Source: JBMSHD01 sp049416425
Lineage (GTDB): Bacteria; Pseudomonadota; Gammaproteobacteria; Francisellales; Francisellaceae
DNA: 25,344 nt
Direction: 5' to 3'
NCBI GenBank assembly: GCA_049416425.1
Contig: JBMSHD010000015.1
Coordinates: forward strand, 1 to 25,344
Every line of letters starts with the position of its first letter. Within the stretch, counting starts at the first letter, position 1. A program made the position numbers and the translations under genes. Of the stretch, positions 15,525 to 24,324 are shown piece by piece. The notes beneath the pieces were generated by a model. It was not told the DNA's origin. It saw only the letters and a list, made by a program, of their open reading frames with translations, and did no database searches.

Positions 15525-15647
15525 TTTCGCCTCTTTATGTTTGTTTAGCCGCCGCTATTTTATCAATGATAATTGCAAATGTGTATTCAAATTACTGAGA
15601 AATGATTTTAAAAATGCCGTGAGTTGTGAGCGTTATTTTGAGTTGGA

Positions 15648-16364
15648 TCAAGATGACAGCGAATATTGGGCAATGATATGGGTGATCTGTCCGTTAGCAT
15701 CGGCAACGCCGATGCCGATAGAAAGCGCTTGTGCCGTCACCGGGATAAATTTGTAATGATCGATGAAGCGGTTAATGTCTTTATTAAATTGATCTTGCTC
15801 GTCTTTAGCAATGCTCACGGCGAAGATGCTGAAATGGGGATCGAAGGCGGTGAAGACATTTGGACTGCCATAGGCTTTAAAGCTATTGACTTTTTGTGGC
15901 ATGTTTTTTGCCCAGACTGGAATGGGGTAGTTTTGATCACGGTATTGCATCGTTTGCTCAACAACTCTATCGCTTAGTTTTTGTAGCGACTCATTTTTGG
16001 CGATATCAAGCATCAGAAAATTGCTGGCCGCCAGTGAGAATCGGGTGGTAGAAATAGTGAAGACGCTGGTTGTATTGGCGATGCTATGAATCGTTTCCTT
16101 GAGTTTATCGATGTTGCTCATGTCAAAGCCAGTCAAATACAGTGTCAGATGCACGGGATGCTCGGCAATAAAGGGAGTGATATGATATTTGGTGAGCAGC
16201 CCTTCCTGTTGTAGTTTACCATCAAAATCGATGATTTGTTGCGTGATCTTATCCGAGAATTTCAGATAGATATTTAGCTGGGTCGTTTTTGCTTGGGCCA
16301 GATTTAATAAGGCAAAGACGGTAAGGAGGATCGCGGCCAGTCGGGCGATAGAGATTTTAAACAT
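15648..16364 (-). CDS. Secreted 2H phosphoesterase-like protein
   Basis: About 238 residues from the ATG at 16364. The N-terminus is a clean signal peptide: a Lys/Arg start (MFKISIARLAA), a hydrophobic core, and a cleavage site after AQA near residue 25. The mature part has two copies of the 2H (LigT/RNA ligase-like) motif H-x-T/S-x: HLTL at about residue 72 (in HPVHLTLYLTGF) and HFSI at about 177 (in AFDPHFSIFAVS). Together they form the two-His active site that opens cyclic phosphates or cleaves 2',5' bonds. A periplasmic or exported location is unusual, as most known 2H enzymes are cytoplasmic. AGGA precedes this start; it overlaps the end of the MFS gene by 8 nt, so translation is probably coupled. 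Substrate unknown. Confidence 0.75.
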   Translation of the reverse strand: MFKISIARLAAILLTVFALLNLAQAKTTQLNIYLKFSDKITQQIIDFDGKLQQEGLLTKYHITPFIAEHPVHLTLYLTGFDMSNIDKLKETIHSIANTTSVFTISTTRFSLAASNFLMLDIAKNESLQKLSDRVVEQTMQYRDQNYPIPVWAKNMPQKVNSFKAYGSPNVFTAFDPHFSIFAVSIAKDEQDQFNKDINRFIDHYKFIPVTAQALSIGIGVADANGQITHIIAQYSLSS

Positions 16365-17619
16365 GAGGTTGTCCTGATGGTTGGTGGTAAGCGCCGTGAA
16401 GCAGAGCAAATATGCCGGCAATGGCGATGGCAATGGCGGCCAGATAAAATGGCATCAGAAGGTTGACGGCGACAACACCACCGATGCTAAAGGCATTGAT
16501 AAACCAGGCGATGCCAAATACCGAACTTGTTCCGCCCATGATCGCTCCCTGTTCGTGTGTTTCAACCTGTTGAGATAATAGAGACAGAATGCCGGTGTAA
16601 AACACAATCTCAAACATCGAGCCAAAAAACGCGGTGATGGCAACCATCCAAGCGGAGGCGATGAGGTTGCTCAGAATAATGAGAATGGTGACGATAATGG
16701 CGGAAAATAGCATGGCTGAGATGGTTTTGAAGCGTTTGAGTATGGCTTCTTGCACAAACAGAGTAGACAGTGCAAAACCAAGACTAAAGATGATGAAAAA
16801 GGCACCGATTTGAGACTGAGAGAAGTGAAATACTCTGTCAAGCAACAGAGGTAAACTCTGAGCGTAGTAGCCCCAGCCAATCTGCAGCATTAAAAATGAC
16901 AAGGCCAGAAGTCGTATGCGTTTGTCGATAAACATCACGCGAAAACTTAAGATCAAGGATAAAACCTTGAGTTTGGGCTTGTTTTTTGGAGGAGAAAAGG
17001 TCTCACTTAAGAGTCGCCATACAAAGATGACGTTAATAAAAGCCAATAGCGCACCAAACCAGAAAGGAAGCTCGGCGGCTAGAGCAGAGGTGTTTGCCAG
17101 CATGCCAACCAGCGTGGTTACAAGAGGGCCGATAATAAAACCGATGGATGCCGATAAGGTGACTAAAGAGAGGTTTTTGACTCGATTTTCATCGTTTGAG
17201 ATATCGAGAATAACGGCTTGGGCAATGCTGAAGCTGCCGCCGAAAAAGCCACACAGAAGGCGGCTTATGATAAAGAGACTCAAACTACCACTATAGAGTG
17301 CCGCCACTGAGATTAAATAAGAGAGCACATTGCCGGCCAGTGATAGTATCAGCATGTTTTTACGGCCATAGATATCAGACAGTCTGCCGATTAAGGCGCT
17401 GCCGATAAAGACACCAAAGGGCCAGACGGCCATCGTCAGACCATAATAAAAATTACGCACGCCATCGGTAGTGTCTGGAGTAAATAGCAGACTCGATTTG
17501 GAGAGTATGATCTCAGGAATAATAGGAAAAACAAGACCGACACCCATAACATCAATGATAATGGTGATCATGAGTACGGGGATTAGCAGCTGGTTTTTCG
17601 TCGCTTGCGATTGCATCAT
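16357..17619 (-). CDS. MFS drug/metabolite exporter (DHA1, Tet-like)
   Basis: A 420-residue, 12-helix major facilitator. Motif A between helices 2 and 3 reads GSALIGRLSDIYGRK (about 73-87), and the antiporter motif C in helix 5 is the ASIGFIIGPLVTTLVG segment (about 155-170), the G-x8-G-x3-G-P pattern typical of proton-driven exporters. Helix 1 has the D1 motif (TIIIDVMGVGLVFPIIPEII). The closest broad group is TetA-like DHA1 exporters. The substrate is not predictable. The ATG at 17619 (or 17616) follows GGA about 10 nt upstream. The 3' end overlaps the start of the secreted 2H phosphoesterase gene by 8 nt, a tight two-gene unit. A 7-bp inverted repeat at 17676-17708 lies in its upstream region. 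Confidence 0.87.
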   Translation of the reverse strand: MMQSQATKNQLLIPVLMITIIIDVMGVGLVFPIIPEIILSKSSLLFTPDTTDGVRNFYYGLTMAVWPFGVFIGSALIGRLSDIYGRKNMLILSLAGNVLSYLISVAALYSGSLSLFIISRLLCGFFGGSFSIAQAVILDISNDENRVKNLSLVTLSASIGFIIGPLVTTLVGMLANTSALAAELPFWFGALLAFINVIFVWRLLSETFSPPKNKPKLKVLSLILSFRVMFIDKRIRLLALSFLMLQIGWGYYAQSLPLLLDRVFHFSQSQIGAFFIIFSLGFALSTLFVQEAILKRFKTISAMLFSAIIVTILIILSNLIASAWMVAITAFFGSMFEIVFYTGILSLLSQQVETHEQGAIMGGTSSVFGIAWFINAFSIGGVVAVNLLMPFYLAAIAIAIAGIFALLHGAYHQPSGQPHV

Positions 17620-17737
17620 AGGTGTAGTCCTTTATTGTTATTGTGTTAAATGGCAGCCGCAGTCGCTATTTTGTCATGCTTTTTTTGGTTTTACCAGACA
17701 GAAAGCATAAAATAATCAAAAAAAAGCGCCAAGACTA

Positions 17738-17765
17738 TTGCAATTTAAAAAATTGGTGATAGAAT
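17738..17765 (+). promoter_or_regulatory. Promoter of initiator tRNA and the nusA operon
   Basis: TTGCAA at 17738-17743, 16-nt spacer, TAGAAT at 17760-17765. Transcription would begin a few nucleotides before the tRNA at 17778. Confidence 0.6.
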
Positions 17766-17777
17766 AGCTCGTGTTGA

Positions 17778-17854
<77 letters not shown>

Positions 17855-17877
17855 CAAAATTTTGGGAATGACTCAGG

Positions 17878-17897
17878 GGGCCTTAAGGCCCTTTTTT
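17878..17897 (+). terminator. Intrinsic terminator after initiator tRNA
   Basis: GGGCC, TTAA loop, GGCCC, then six T. It follows the tRNA by 23 nt and should separate it partly from the downstream operon. Confidence 0.88.
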
Positions 17898-17900
17898 GTT

Positions 17901-18027
17901 TCTCAAAACAATTCCAAGTAGTGGAGTTGGCGTTTCATGGCAATATGTGGACGCCGTGTTTGAGATTTAATTTTATGTGCTTTGGCACCTGATTAATGAA
18001 GAAAGGGACTGTTTGGGTCCTTTTTTT
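17901..18027 (+). promoter_or_regulatory. Structured leader with attenuator before rimP
   Basis: After the first terminator the leader folds into an outer stem (TCTCAAA at 17901-17907 with TTTGAGA at 17959-17965, extended by CA/TG over a bulge) enclosing GGCGT (17929-17933) paired with ACGCC (17951-17955), then a small GTGC/GCAC hairpin (17977-17988). A second terminator-type hairpin pairs 18002-18009 with 18017-18024 (AAAGGGAC with GTCCTTTT, one G-U) and ends in a T tract at 18027, only 20 nt before the rimP start. In E. coli, the metY-rpsO operon has intrinsic terminators in this region that CspA-family proteins antiterminate, and NusA autoregulates the operon. Confidence 0.7.
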
Positions 18028-18047
18028 GTATCTATGGAGGTAGATTC

Positions 18048-18500
18048 ATGCTGATTGAGCAATTAAAAACACTGTTGCAGCCCGAAATAGAACGTTTGGG
18101 CTATATTCTTTGGGGAATTGAAACCGAAGGTGGTGCACAGAGTCTGACGCTTCGTATCTTTATCGATCATGAAGACGGAATTTCTGTCGATGATTGTCAG
18201 GCAACCAGCGAGGCTGTCAGTGCCATCCTGGATGTTGAAGATCCGATTAGTTCTCAATATGTGCTTGAGATCTCTTCTCCTGGAATGAACAGACGAGTAT
18301 TCAATGCAGCACAGGCTGAAAGCCTTATCGGTTTTGAGGTCAAGGTTCAGCTTGTCAATATCATCGATAACAGACGCAAATTTAAAGGTGTGATCGACAG
18401 TGTATCGGAAGGTAAAATTACCGTTACTATGGAAGAAGGACAAACGATTTGTTTTGATTTTGCCGATGTTGACAAGATGCGGGTGGTTCCAAGGTTTTAA
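18048..18500 (+). CDS. rimP: Ribosome maturation factor RimP
   Basis: A 150-residue cytoplasmic factor for 30S subunit maturation. The N-terminal domain shows the family core IETEGGAQSLTLRIFIDHEDGISVDDCQ and then EDPISSQYVLEISSPGMNRR (about 64-83), where the SSPG-R motif is diagnostic. The C-terminal SH3-like barrel (about 88-150) ends FADVDKMRVVPRF. TGGAGG at 18035-18040 precedes the ATG. It is the first protein gene of the nusA operon and sits 20 nt after an attenuator-like hairpin. nusA follows 19 nt downstream. Confidence 0.97.
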   Translation: MLIEQLKTLLQPEIERLGYILWGIETEGGAQSLTLRIFIDHEDGISVDDCQATSEAVSAILDVEDPISSQYVLEISSPGMNRRVFNAAQAESLIGFEVKVQLVNIIDNRRKFKGVIDSVSEGKITVTMEEGQTICFDFADVDKMRVVPRF

Positions 18501-18519
18501 TGTTTGAAGGAGTAGATGG

Positions 18520-20010
18520 ATGAGCAAAGAATTATTATTGGTAATCGAGACGGTTGCAAATGAAAAAGAAGTCTCTAAGGACCTTTTGTTTGAAGCGATG
18601 GAAGAAGCTTTGGCAATGGCAACAAAAAAACGGTTTCGGGAAGATGTCAGCATTTGTGTGATCATCGACCGCAAAACCGGAGATTTTGATACCTTTCGTC
18701 AATGGAGCATCGTGCCTGAAGATCATGAAATTGAGAATTATGCCGCAGAACTTTATGTCGATGTAGCCAGAGAAAAAGGTCATGATGTTGAAGTGGGTGA
18801 TATCCTTGAGGAGCAATTGGAGTCTATCGAGTTTGGACGCATTGCTGCGATGACGGCAAAACAGGTTATCATGCAGAAAGTTCGTGAGGCCGAGCGTCAA
18901 AAAGTCATGGCGCGATTTGCCGATAAGATCGGTAGGATTGTCTACGGAGAAGTCAAACGCACCACCAGAGATTTTGTCATTGTCGATTTGGGTGATGATG
19001 CCGAGGGTATTCTTTATCGCAATGAAATGCTGCCTAAGGAGCATTATCGTTTAAATGACAAACTAAGAGCTTGTGTTATCAAGCTCGACCCAGAAGCCAA
19101 GGGTTATCAGATTATATTGAGTCGTGCCAGCAAGAAAATGCTTGAGGCACTGCTGGCGCTTGAGGTTCCAGAGGTTGATGAACAACTTATGGATATCATT
19201 GAGATTGCCAGAGATCCTGGCTCCAGATCGAAGGTGGCGGTCAAATCCAACGATAAGCGGATCGATCCAGTGGGCGCCTGTGTAGGCATGCGTGGTTCGC
19301 GAATTCAGGCGATTACCAATGAGCTAAACGGAGAGAGAATCGATATTGTATTGTGGGACGATAATCCGGCGCAGTTCGTGATTAATTCGCTGTCACCGGC
19401 TGAAGTGGTTTCTATCGTTCAGGATGAAGATAAGAAACAGATGGATGTTGCGGTAAAAGAGAATCAGCTATCTCAGGCTATCGGTAAAAGCGGTCAGAAT
19501 GTGCGCCTGGCAACGGCGTTGACCGGTTGGCATATCAACGTCATGCCTGAGTCTCAGCATGAAGAGAAAAAACGTGCCGAAATGCAGGTGACGATGGAGC
19601 AGTTTATCGCCGCTCTCGATATCGATGCTAATGTTGCTGAGGTTCTTGTCAGTGAAGGATTTAGCAGCTTGGAAGAGGTGGCTTATGTGGATCCGGCTGA
19701 GATGATGGAAATTGAGGGTTTTGATCAGGAAATTGTCGAGGAACTTCAGGAACGTGCTAAAACCGCATTGATTTCCGAGGCCCTTGCCGGTGAAAAACCT
19801 GCCGAAGATCTTCTTAATCTTGAAGGAATGCAGAGAGAATGGGCGGAAAAACTGGCCAAAAATGGTATCATAACCATGGAGGATCTGGCAGAGCTTGGAG
19901 TAGATGATTTGACGGATATCGTGAAGATGGATGATGATAAAGCGGCGGCGCTGATTATGGCAGCTCGTGCACCGTGGTTTGAGAATAATGAAGATAATAA
20001 AGAGGAGTAA
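18520..20010 (+). CDS. nusA: Transcription termination/antitermination factor NusA
   Basis: 496 residues, the length of E. coli NusA (495). Domains in order: an RNA-polymerase-binding N-terminal domain (1-125), S1 (about 138-200, GRIVYGEVKRTTRDFVIVDL), KH1 and KH2 (about 230-345, with GMRGSRIQAI near 256 and AIGKSGQNVRLA near 320), and two acidic repeats (about 362-410 and 435-490), the form found in proteobacteria. It binds RNA polymerase and controls pausing, termination and antitermination. GAAGGAG lies 7 nt before the ATG. It is tightly linked to infB, whose ATG begins 3 nt after its stop. It may regulate its own operon at the leader described upstream. Confidence 0.98.
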   Translation: MSKELLLVIETVANEKEVSKDLLFEAMEEALAMATKKRFREDVSICVIIDRKTGDFDTFRQWSIVPEDHEIENYAAELYVDVAREKGHDVEVGDILEEQLESIEFGRIAAMTAKQVIMQKVREAERQKVMARFADKIGRIVYGEVKRTTRDFVIVDLGDDAEGILYRNEMLPKEHYRLNDKLRACVIKLDPEAKGYQIILSRASKKMLEALLALEVPEVDEQLMDIIEIARDPGSRSKVAVKSNDKRIDPVGACVGMRGSRIQAITNELNGERIDIVLWDDNPAQFVINSLSPAEVVSIVQDEDKKQMDVAVKENQLSQAIGKSGQNVRLATALTGWHINVMPESQHEEKKRAEMQVTMEQFIAALDIDANVAEVLVSEGFSSLEEVAYVDPAEMMEIEGFDQEIVEELQERAKTALISEALAGEKPAEDLLNLEGMQREWAEKLAKNGIITMEDLAELGVDDLTDIVKMDDDKAAALIMAARAPWFENNEDNKEE

Positions 20011-20013
20011 TCA

Positions 20014-22839
20014 ATGGCTGAGATTACTGTGCGTCAGCTGGCGCAGCTGATTAAGATTGAAGAGAGAACGCTTTTGGAGAAGCTAAAGCTTGCTGGTATC
20101 CAGAAAGACGATGTTTACTCAAAGGTCAGCGATGAAGAGAAAAATGTGTTGTTAAGCTATATCAAGGGAGCCTCATCGGCTGCTGCTACAAAAGTCACAT
20201 TGCAGCGAAAGACCACATCGCAACTGAAAGTTTCGGGTAATCGCAAGGTTAATGTTGAGGTGCGTAAAAAGAAAACCATTATTCGACCAGAGAACATTCC
20301 TGTTCCTGCTGCATTGGACGTGCAAGACCATGAAAAAGAAGTACTCGAGTCTGACATGATATCTGAAGCGATCAAAGTGGATCAAACCTCTGATTCTGCC
20401 AAGGCAGAAAAAGTGGTAATGGCAGATGCCAAGCCTGAAGGTGTTAAGACGAGGGAGGCTGTCTCTGCTGAGACTTCTTCTGTGAAGGCTGATGAGCTAA
20501 AACCTGTGGAAGTCAAGAGTAGCAAGAGCGAGCTGGACAAACCTGTCGAGTCTTTGAATCAAGAAGGGTCGAAACAGAAGGCAGCGGCTAAAAAGCCGGT
20601 GATGAAGAAGCCGGGCGAGATCAAAAAGGCCAAAAGCAAACTCGCTTCCGAAGGTTCTGCTAAAGAAGTGATCAGCTCATCTCAAACGCTAAAAGAAGCT
20701 GCCGATGAGCCGGCAAAAGCCCCAAAAGCAGTCGTGAAATCAAGCAGTGGCTTTAGGATTGTATCGCAACCGAAGGTTGAGCAGACAGAAGTCGCTCAAG
20801 AGCAGCCTAAAACAGCGGCTCAAGATGATAAGACCGATAAAGAAAGATACAGCAAAAAACATAAAGACAAGCCGAAAGCAAGAGATGTGTCGAGTGCTGA
20901 AGATGACAGTGGCTCTTCACGCAAAGGGGCAAAAAAACTCAAGGGTCAGAAAAAACAGACGACCAAGTCCTATTATGGGTATGACGACGACGTGGATAGC
21001 TCTTATCGTGGCAAGAAGACGGCGATGAAGAAGACTCAATCTAAAGTTAAAACTCAACAGTTTACCAAACCGGTTGAGAAAGTACTGAAGCAGGTTGTTC
21101 TCTTTGAAGGAATCACGGTCAATGAGCTGGCGCAGAAGATGGCGGTAAAATCGGCGGATTTGATCAAAATATTGATGAAGATGGGTGTGATGGCGACGAT
21201 TAATCAGCCGCTTGACCAGGAGACGGCGATCTTAATCGTTGAAGAATCTGGTCATGAATACAGCATTCATCGAGAAGATGTGATAGAAGAGACGATTGTC
21301 ATTGATGAATCCGGTGAGAAGAAGGTGACACGCGCCCCTGTGGTAACGATTATGGGTCATGTTGATCACGGAAAAACTTCATTGCTGGATTATATCCGAA
21401 AATCAAAAGTTGCCAGTGGTGAAGCTGGTGGTATCACGCAGCATATCGGTGCCTATTCGGTAGAGACAGAAAAAGGACGAATTTCCTTTTTAGATACACC
21501 CGGTCATGAGGCCTTTACCGCGATGCGAGCTCGTGGTGCCAGCAGTACAGATATCGTCATTCTGGTGGTGGCGGCCGATGATGGCGTGATGCCTCAGACA
21601 GTCGAGGCTATTCAGCATGCCAAGGCGGCTGGCGTCCCTATCGTTGTTGCCGTTAACAAAATCGATAAACCGGATGCCGATCCTGATCGTGTCAGACAAG
21701 AGCTGGTTCAGCATGATGTCATCCCTGAAAGCTGGGGTGGCGATGTGATGTTTGTGCCTGTTTCTGCCAAAACCGGGCAAGGTGTCGATGATCTTTTAGA
21801 TGCCATTTTGCTTCAGGCCGAAGTGCTTGAGCTAACGGCTGCGGCAACAGGTCCCGCCAGGGGTGTGGTTGTTGAATCTAAGCTTGAGAAAGGCAGAGGC
21901 GCCGTGGCGACGATTCTGGTTCAAAGCGGCATGCTTAATCAGGGTGATATCATCCTCTGTGGTGTTGAATATGGTAAAATTCGCGCCATGAGTGATGCTC
22001 TCGGGCGAACGCTTAAATCGGCGGGACCGTCTACTCCTGTGGAAATACTGGGTCTCTCTGGCGTGCCAAATGCCGGCGATGAGATGATTTCGGTCAAAGA
22101 TGACAAAACCGCAAGAGAAGTGGCAGAGTTTCGTGCCGAGAAGCAGAAGCAGGAACGCTTGCGCATGCAACAGGCCAGCAAACTCTCTAGTCTGTTTGAC
22201 CGCATGGGTGAATCAAGTGGTGAACAGCAGGTGTTAAATGTCATCATCAAGGCGGATGTTCAGGGTTCTGTGGAAGCGATTCGCGAATCTTTGATCAAAT
22301 TGTCCAATGATGAGGTCAGACTCAATGTTATCGCCAGCGGTATCGGTGGTATTACCTCTTCGGATGTCTCGCTGGCCGTGGCTTCTCAAGCTGTTTTGTT
22401 CGGTTTCAATGTGCGTGCCGACTCGGCGGCGAAAAAACTGGCTGAATCAGAAGAGATTGAGCTTCGTTATTACAGTATCATCTACGATTTAATCGACGAT
22501 GTGAAAAAAGCGATGTCAGGGTTGCTGTCGCCGGAGCTACGTGAAGAGATTATTGGGGTTGCGGCAGTTAGAGATGTCTTTAGGTCATCAAAATTTGGCG
22601 CTATCGCCGGCTGTATGGTGATCGATGGCGTCATCAAACGCAACAATCCGATTCGGGTTCTTCGCGATCAGGTTGTGATTTATGAAGGAGCTTTAGAGTC
22701 TTTGAAGCGGTTTAAAGAAGATGCCAATGAAGTCAAAAAAGGCTTTGAATGCGGCATCGGCGTCAAGAACTACAATGATGTCAAAGTCGGGGATCAGATC
22801 GAAGTATTTGAAACCATAGAGGTTAAGAAGGAAATCTGA
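20014..22839 (+). CDS. infB: Translation initiation factor IF-2
   Basis: A 941-residue GTPase that places initiator tRNA on the 30S subunit. Domains: an N-terminal IF2_N helical domain (1-52), a long Lys/Glu/Ala/Ser-rich disordered linker (about 53-350), a second IF2_N (about 352-415, GITVNELAQKMAVKSADLIK), the G domain with GHVDHGKTSLL (about 447-457), DTPGHEAF (about 493), NKID (about 547) and SAKTGQG, then the beta-barrel and the C-terminal fMet-tRNA-binding domain. It is slightly longer than E. coli IF2 (890), mostly in the linker. The ribosome binding site GAGGAG lies in the nusA 3' end. The partner initiator tRNA is encoded 2.2 kb upstream in the same cluster. rbfA follows by 2 nt. Confidence 0.98.
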   Translation: MAEITVRQLAQLIKIEERTLLEKLKLAGIQKDDVYSKVSDEEKNVLLSYIKGASSAAATKVTLQRKTTSQLKVSGNRKVNVEVRKKKTIIRPENIPVPAALDVQDHEKEVLESDMISEAIKVDQTSDSAKAEKVVMADAKPEGVKTREAVSAETSSVKADELKPVEVKSSKSELDKPVESLNQEGSKQKAAAKKPVMKKPGEIKKAKSKLASEGSAKEVISSSQTLKEAADEPAKAPKAVVKSSSGFRIVSQPKVEQTEVAQEQPKTAAQDDKTDKERYSKKHKDKPKARDVSSAEDDSGSSRKGAKKLKGQKKQTTKSYYGYDDDVDSSYRGKKTAMKKTQSKVKTQQFTKPVEKVLKQVVLFEGITVNELAQKMAVKSADLIKILMKMGVMATINQPLDQETAILIVEESGHEYSIHREDVIEETIVIDESGEKKVTRAPVVTIMGHVDHGKTSLLDYIRKSKVASGEAGGITQHIGAYSVETEKGRISFLDTPGHEAFTAMRARGASSTDIVILVVAADDGVMPQTVEAIQHAKAAGVPIVVAVNKIDKPDADPDRVRQELVQHDVIPESWGGDVMFVPVSAKTGQGVDDLLDAILLQAEVLELTAAATGPARGVVVESKLEKGRGAVATILVQSGMLNQGDIILCGVEYGKIRAMSDALGRTLKSAGPSTPVEILGLSGVPNAGDEMISVKDDKTAREVAEFRAEKQKQERLRMQQASKLSSLFDRMGESSGEQQVLNVIIKADVQGSVEAIRESLIKLSNDEVRLNVIASGIGGITSSDVSLAVASQAVLFGFNVRADSAAKKLAESEEIELRYYSIIYDLIDDVKKAMSGLLSPELREEIIGVAAVRDVFRSSKFGAIAGCMVIDGVIKRNNPIRVLRDQVVIYEGALESLKRFKEDANEVKKGFECGIGVKNYNDVKVGDQIEVFETIEVKKEI

Positions 22840-22841
22840 TT

Positions 22842-23276
22842 ATGGCTGCTTCTTCACGCATGGAGCGTGTGGCCGATGAAGTGCAAAAACTCATCGTCAC
22901 CTTGCTCACAACTAAAATACGTGATCCGCGCTTGCAATGGGTCTCTATCACTGGCGTGGTCATGTCCAGAGATCTGTCTCATGCGAAGGTTTATTTTTCG
23001 TCTTTGGATGAAAAAATGCCCATTGCTGATATTGGCAAGGCACTCAATAAATCTGCTGGTTTTTTCCGTTCCTATCTTGCCAGGGAGTTGACGCTTCGAA
23101 TCGCGCCGGAGGTGCATTTCTATCATGATGAATCGCTTGACTATGGTCAGAAAATGGAAACCTTGATCGATAAAGCCCTATCCAGAGACGCTGAATTCAT
23201 TCAGGAAAATCACGCTAGTGAAAGTCAGGATGGCGATGATAAAGACGATGATGAGAAACGTCATCGCCTGCGGTAA
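22842..23276 (+). CDS. rbfA: Ribosome-binding factor A
   Basis: A 144-residue KH-fold protein that binds the 30S subunit near the 5' helix of 16S rRNA and is needed for late maturation, especially in the cold. Family blocks are RMERVADEVQKLIVTLLTTK (6-25), the IRDPRLQWVSITGVVMSRDLSHAKVYFS region (26-53) and RIAPEVHFYHDESLDYGQKMETLI (about 86-109). A charged Asp/Lys-rich tail extends past residue 118. GAAGGA precedes the ATG. It ends the operon here: truB, rpsO and pnp, which follow in E. coli, are absent, and a cbpA-like gene comes next after about 115 nt. Confidence 0.97.
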   Translation: MAASSRMERVADEVQKLIVTLLTTKIRDPRLQWVSITGVVMSRDLSHAKVYFSSLDEKMPIADIGKALNKSAGFFRSYLARELTLRIAPEVHFYHDESLDYGQKMETLIDKALSRDAEFIQENHASESQDGDDKDDDEKRHRLR

Positions 23277-23391
23277 TCACCTTTATTTTATATACCTTCT
23301 CATGTTGGCACGAACTTGCTGACATTCTTCACAAATAATGGCAGATATGGTTTAATCTTGAATAATCAGTTCACGATAAATGGAGAAACAA

Positions 23392-24324
23392 GTGGCTGGA
23401 CAAGATTATTATCAGATTCTGGGTGTGCCGAAAACCGCCTCAGATGCCGATCTTAAAAAAGCCTATCGGCGTCTTGCCAAAAAATATCATCCCGATGTCA
23501 GCACGGAAGTCGATGCTGGCGATAAGTTCAAACAGCTGCAGGAAGCTTATGAGGTATTAAAAGATCCCGAAAAAAGAAAACTGTATGATCGCTATGGTGA
23601 GCATTGGCAACAGGCGGCTCAAGGGGGCGATCACAAGGGGCAGAGTCGTGGAGATGGTCAATATCATCATCATGGTGGTAGTCAGAATTTTGAAGGTTTT
23701 GAGAATATTTTTGCCGATTTATTTGGTCAGAGACAGAATGGATCTCAACAGCAATCTTTTAAGATGAAAGGTCAGGATCTTACCACCGAAGTCAAAATTT
23801 CTATTGTCGATGCCTTAAACGGAGCCGAGAGAGAGCTTCATTTCAGTTATCAGCATATCAATGAGCATGGGCAACCCGAGATAAAGAATAAAAGACTCAA
23901 AGTCAAAATTCCCAAAGGCATCGGTAATCACAAGCAGATCCGGCTTAAAGGTCAGGGTGGAGCTGGCTATGGTGGAGGAGAGAATGGCGATCTGTATATC
24001 GAGGTTGCAATTGAATCAAGCAAACAATTCAAAGTGGTCGGTGATGATATCTACAGCCATATTCCCATCGCACCCTGGGAGGCGGCTCTGGGAGCCGAGA
24101 TTCAGATTGCGCTGCCACAGGGAAAGGCAAAGCTCAAGATTCCGGCACACACACAGAGTGGTAAGCAGATGCGGATGAAAGGAAAGGGGTTTGTTGGCGG
24201 TGATTTTTATGTTGTCTTGAATGTTATTTTGCCTCCAGCGGTGACCGAGAAACAGAAGGCATTTTATGAAAACATGGCCAAAGAAATGGCATTTGACCCA
24301 CGAAAAGACCTGTTGGGAGCATGA
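23392..24324 (+). CDS. cbpA: DnaJ-type co-chaperone CbpA
   Basis: About 310 residues. The N-terminal J domain has DYYQILGV, AYRRLAKKYHPDVS with HPD at residues 33-35 (exact E. coli CbpA position), and EAYEVLKDPEKRKLYDRYG. A Gly/His-rich linker follows (about 75-120), then two C-terminal beta domains (QDLTTEVKISIVDALNGAERELHF; KIPKGIGNHKQIRLKGQGGAG; LPQGKAKLKIPAHTQSGKQMRMKGKG), with no zinc-finger domain. That is the CbpA layout, a DnaK partner. I prefer the GTG at 23392: GGAG lies 6 nt before it, whereas the ATG at 23380 has no Shine-Dalgarno. The stop overlaps the cbpM start as ATGA. Confidence 0.92.
   Translation: MAGQDYYQILGVPKTASDADLKKAYRRLAKKYHPDVSTEVDAGDKFKQLQEAYEVLKDPEKRKLYDRYGEHWQQAAQGGDHKGQSRGDGQYHHHGGSQNFEGFENIFADLFGQRQNGSQQQSFKMKGQDLTTEVKISIVDALNGAERELHFSYQHINEHGQPEIKNKRLKVKIPKGIGNHKQIRLKGQGGAGYGGGENGDLYIEVAIESSKQFKVVGDDIYSHIPIAPWEAALGAEIQIALPQGKAKLKIPAHTQSGKQMRMKGKGFVGGDFYVVLNVILPPAVTEKQKAFYENMAKEMAFDPRKDLLGA

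Noticed and set aside
17676..17708. A strong operator for the MFS gene
   Set aside because: The 7-bp arms (ATGCTTT/AAAGCAT) are short and AT-rich, so chance is likely; noted only with the gene.
18063..18674. A 203-residue minus-strand frame opposite rimP and nusA
   Set aside because: It crosses two certain genes and shows no domain or ribosome binding site.
23239..23300. Terminator after rbfA
   Set aside because: A CGATGA/TCATCG hairpin exists but lies inside the coding region and lacks a T tract.
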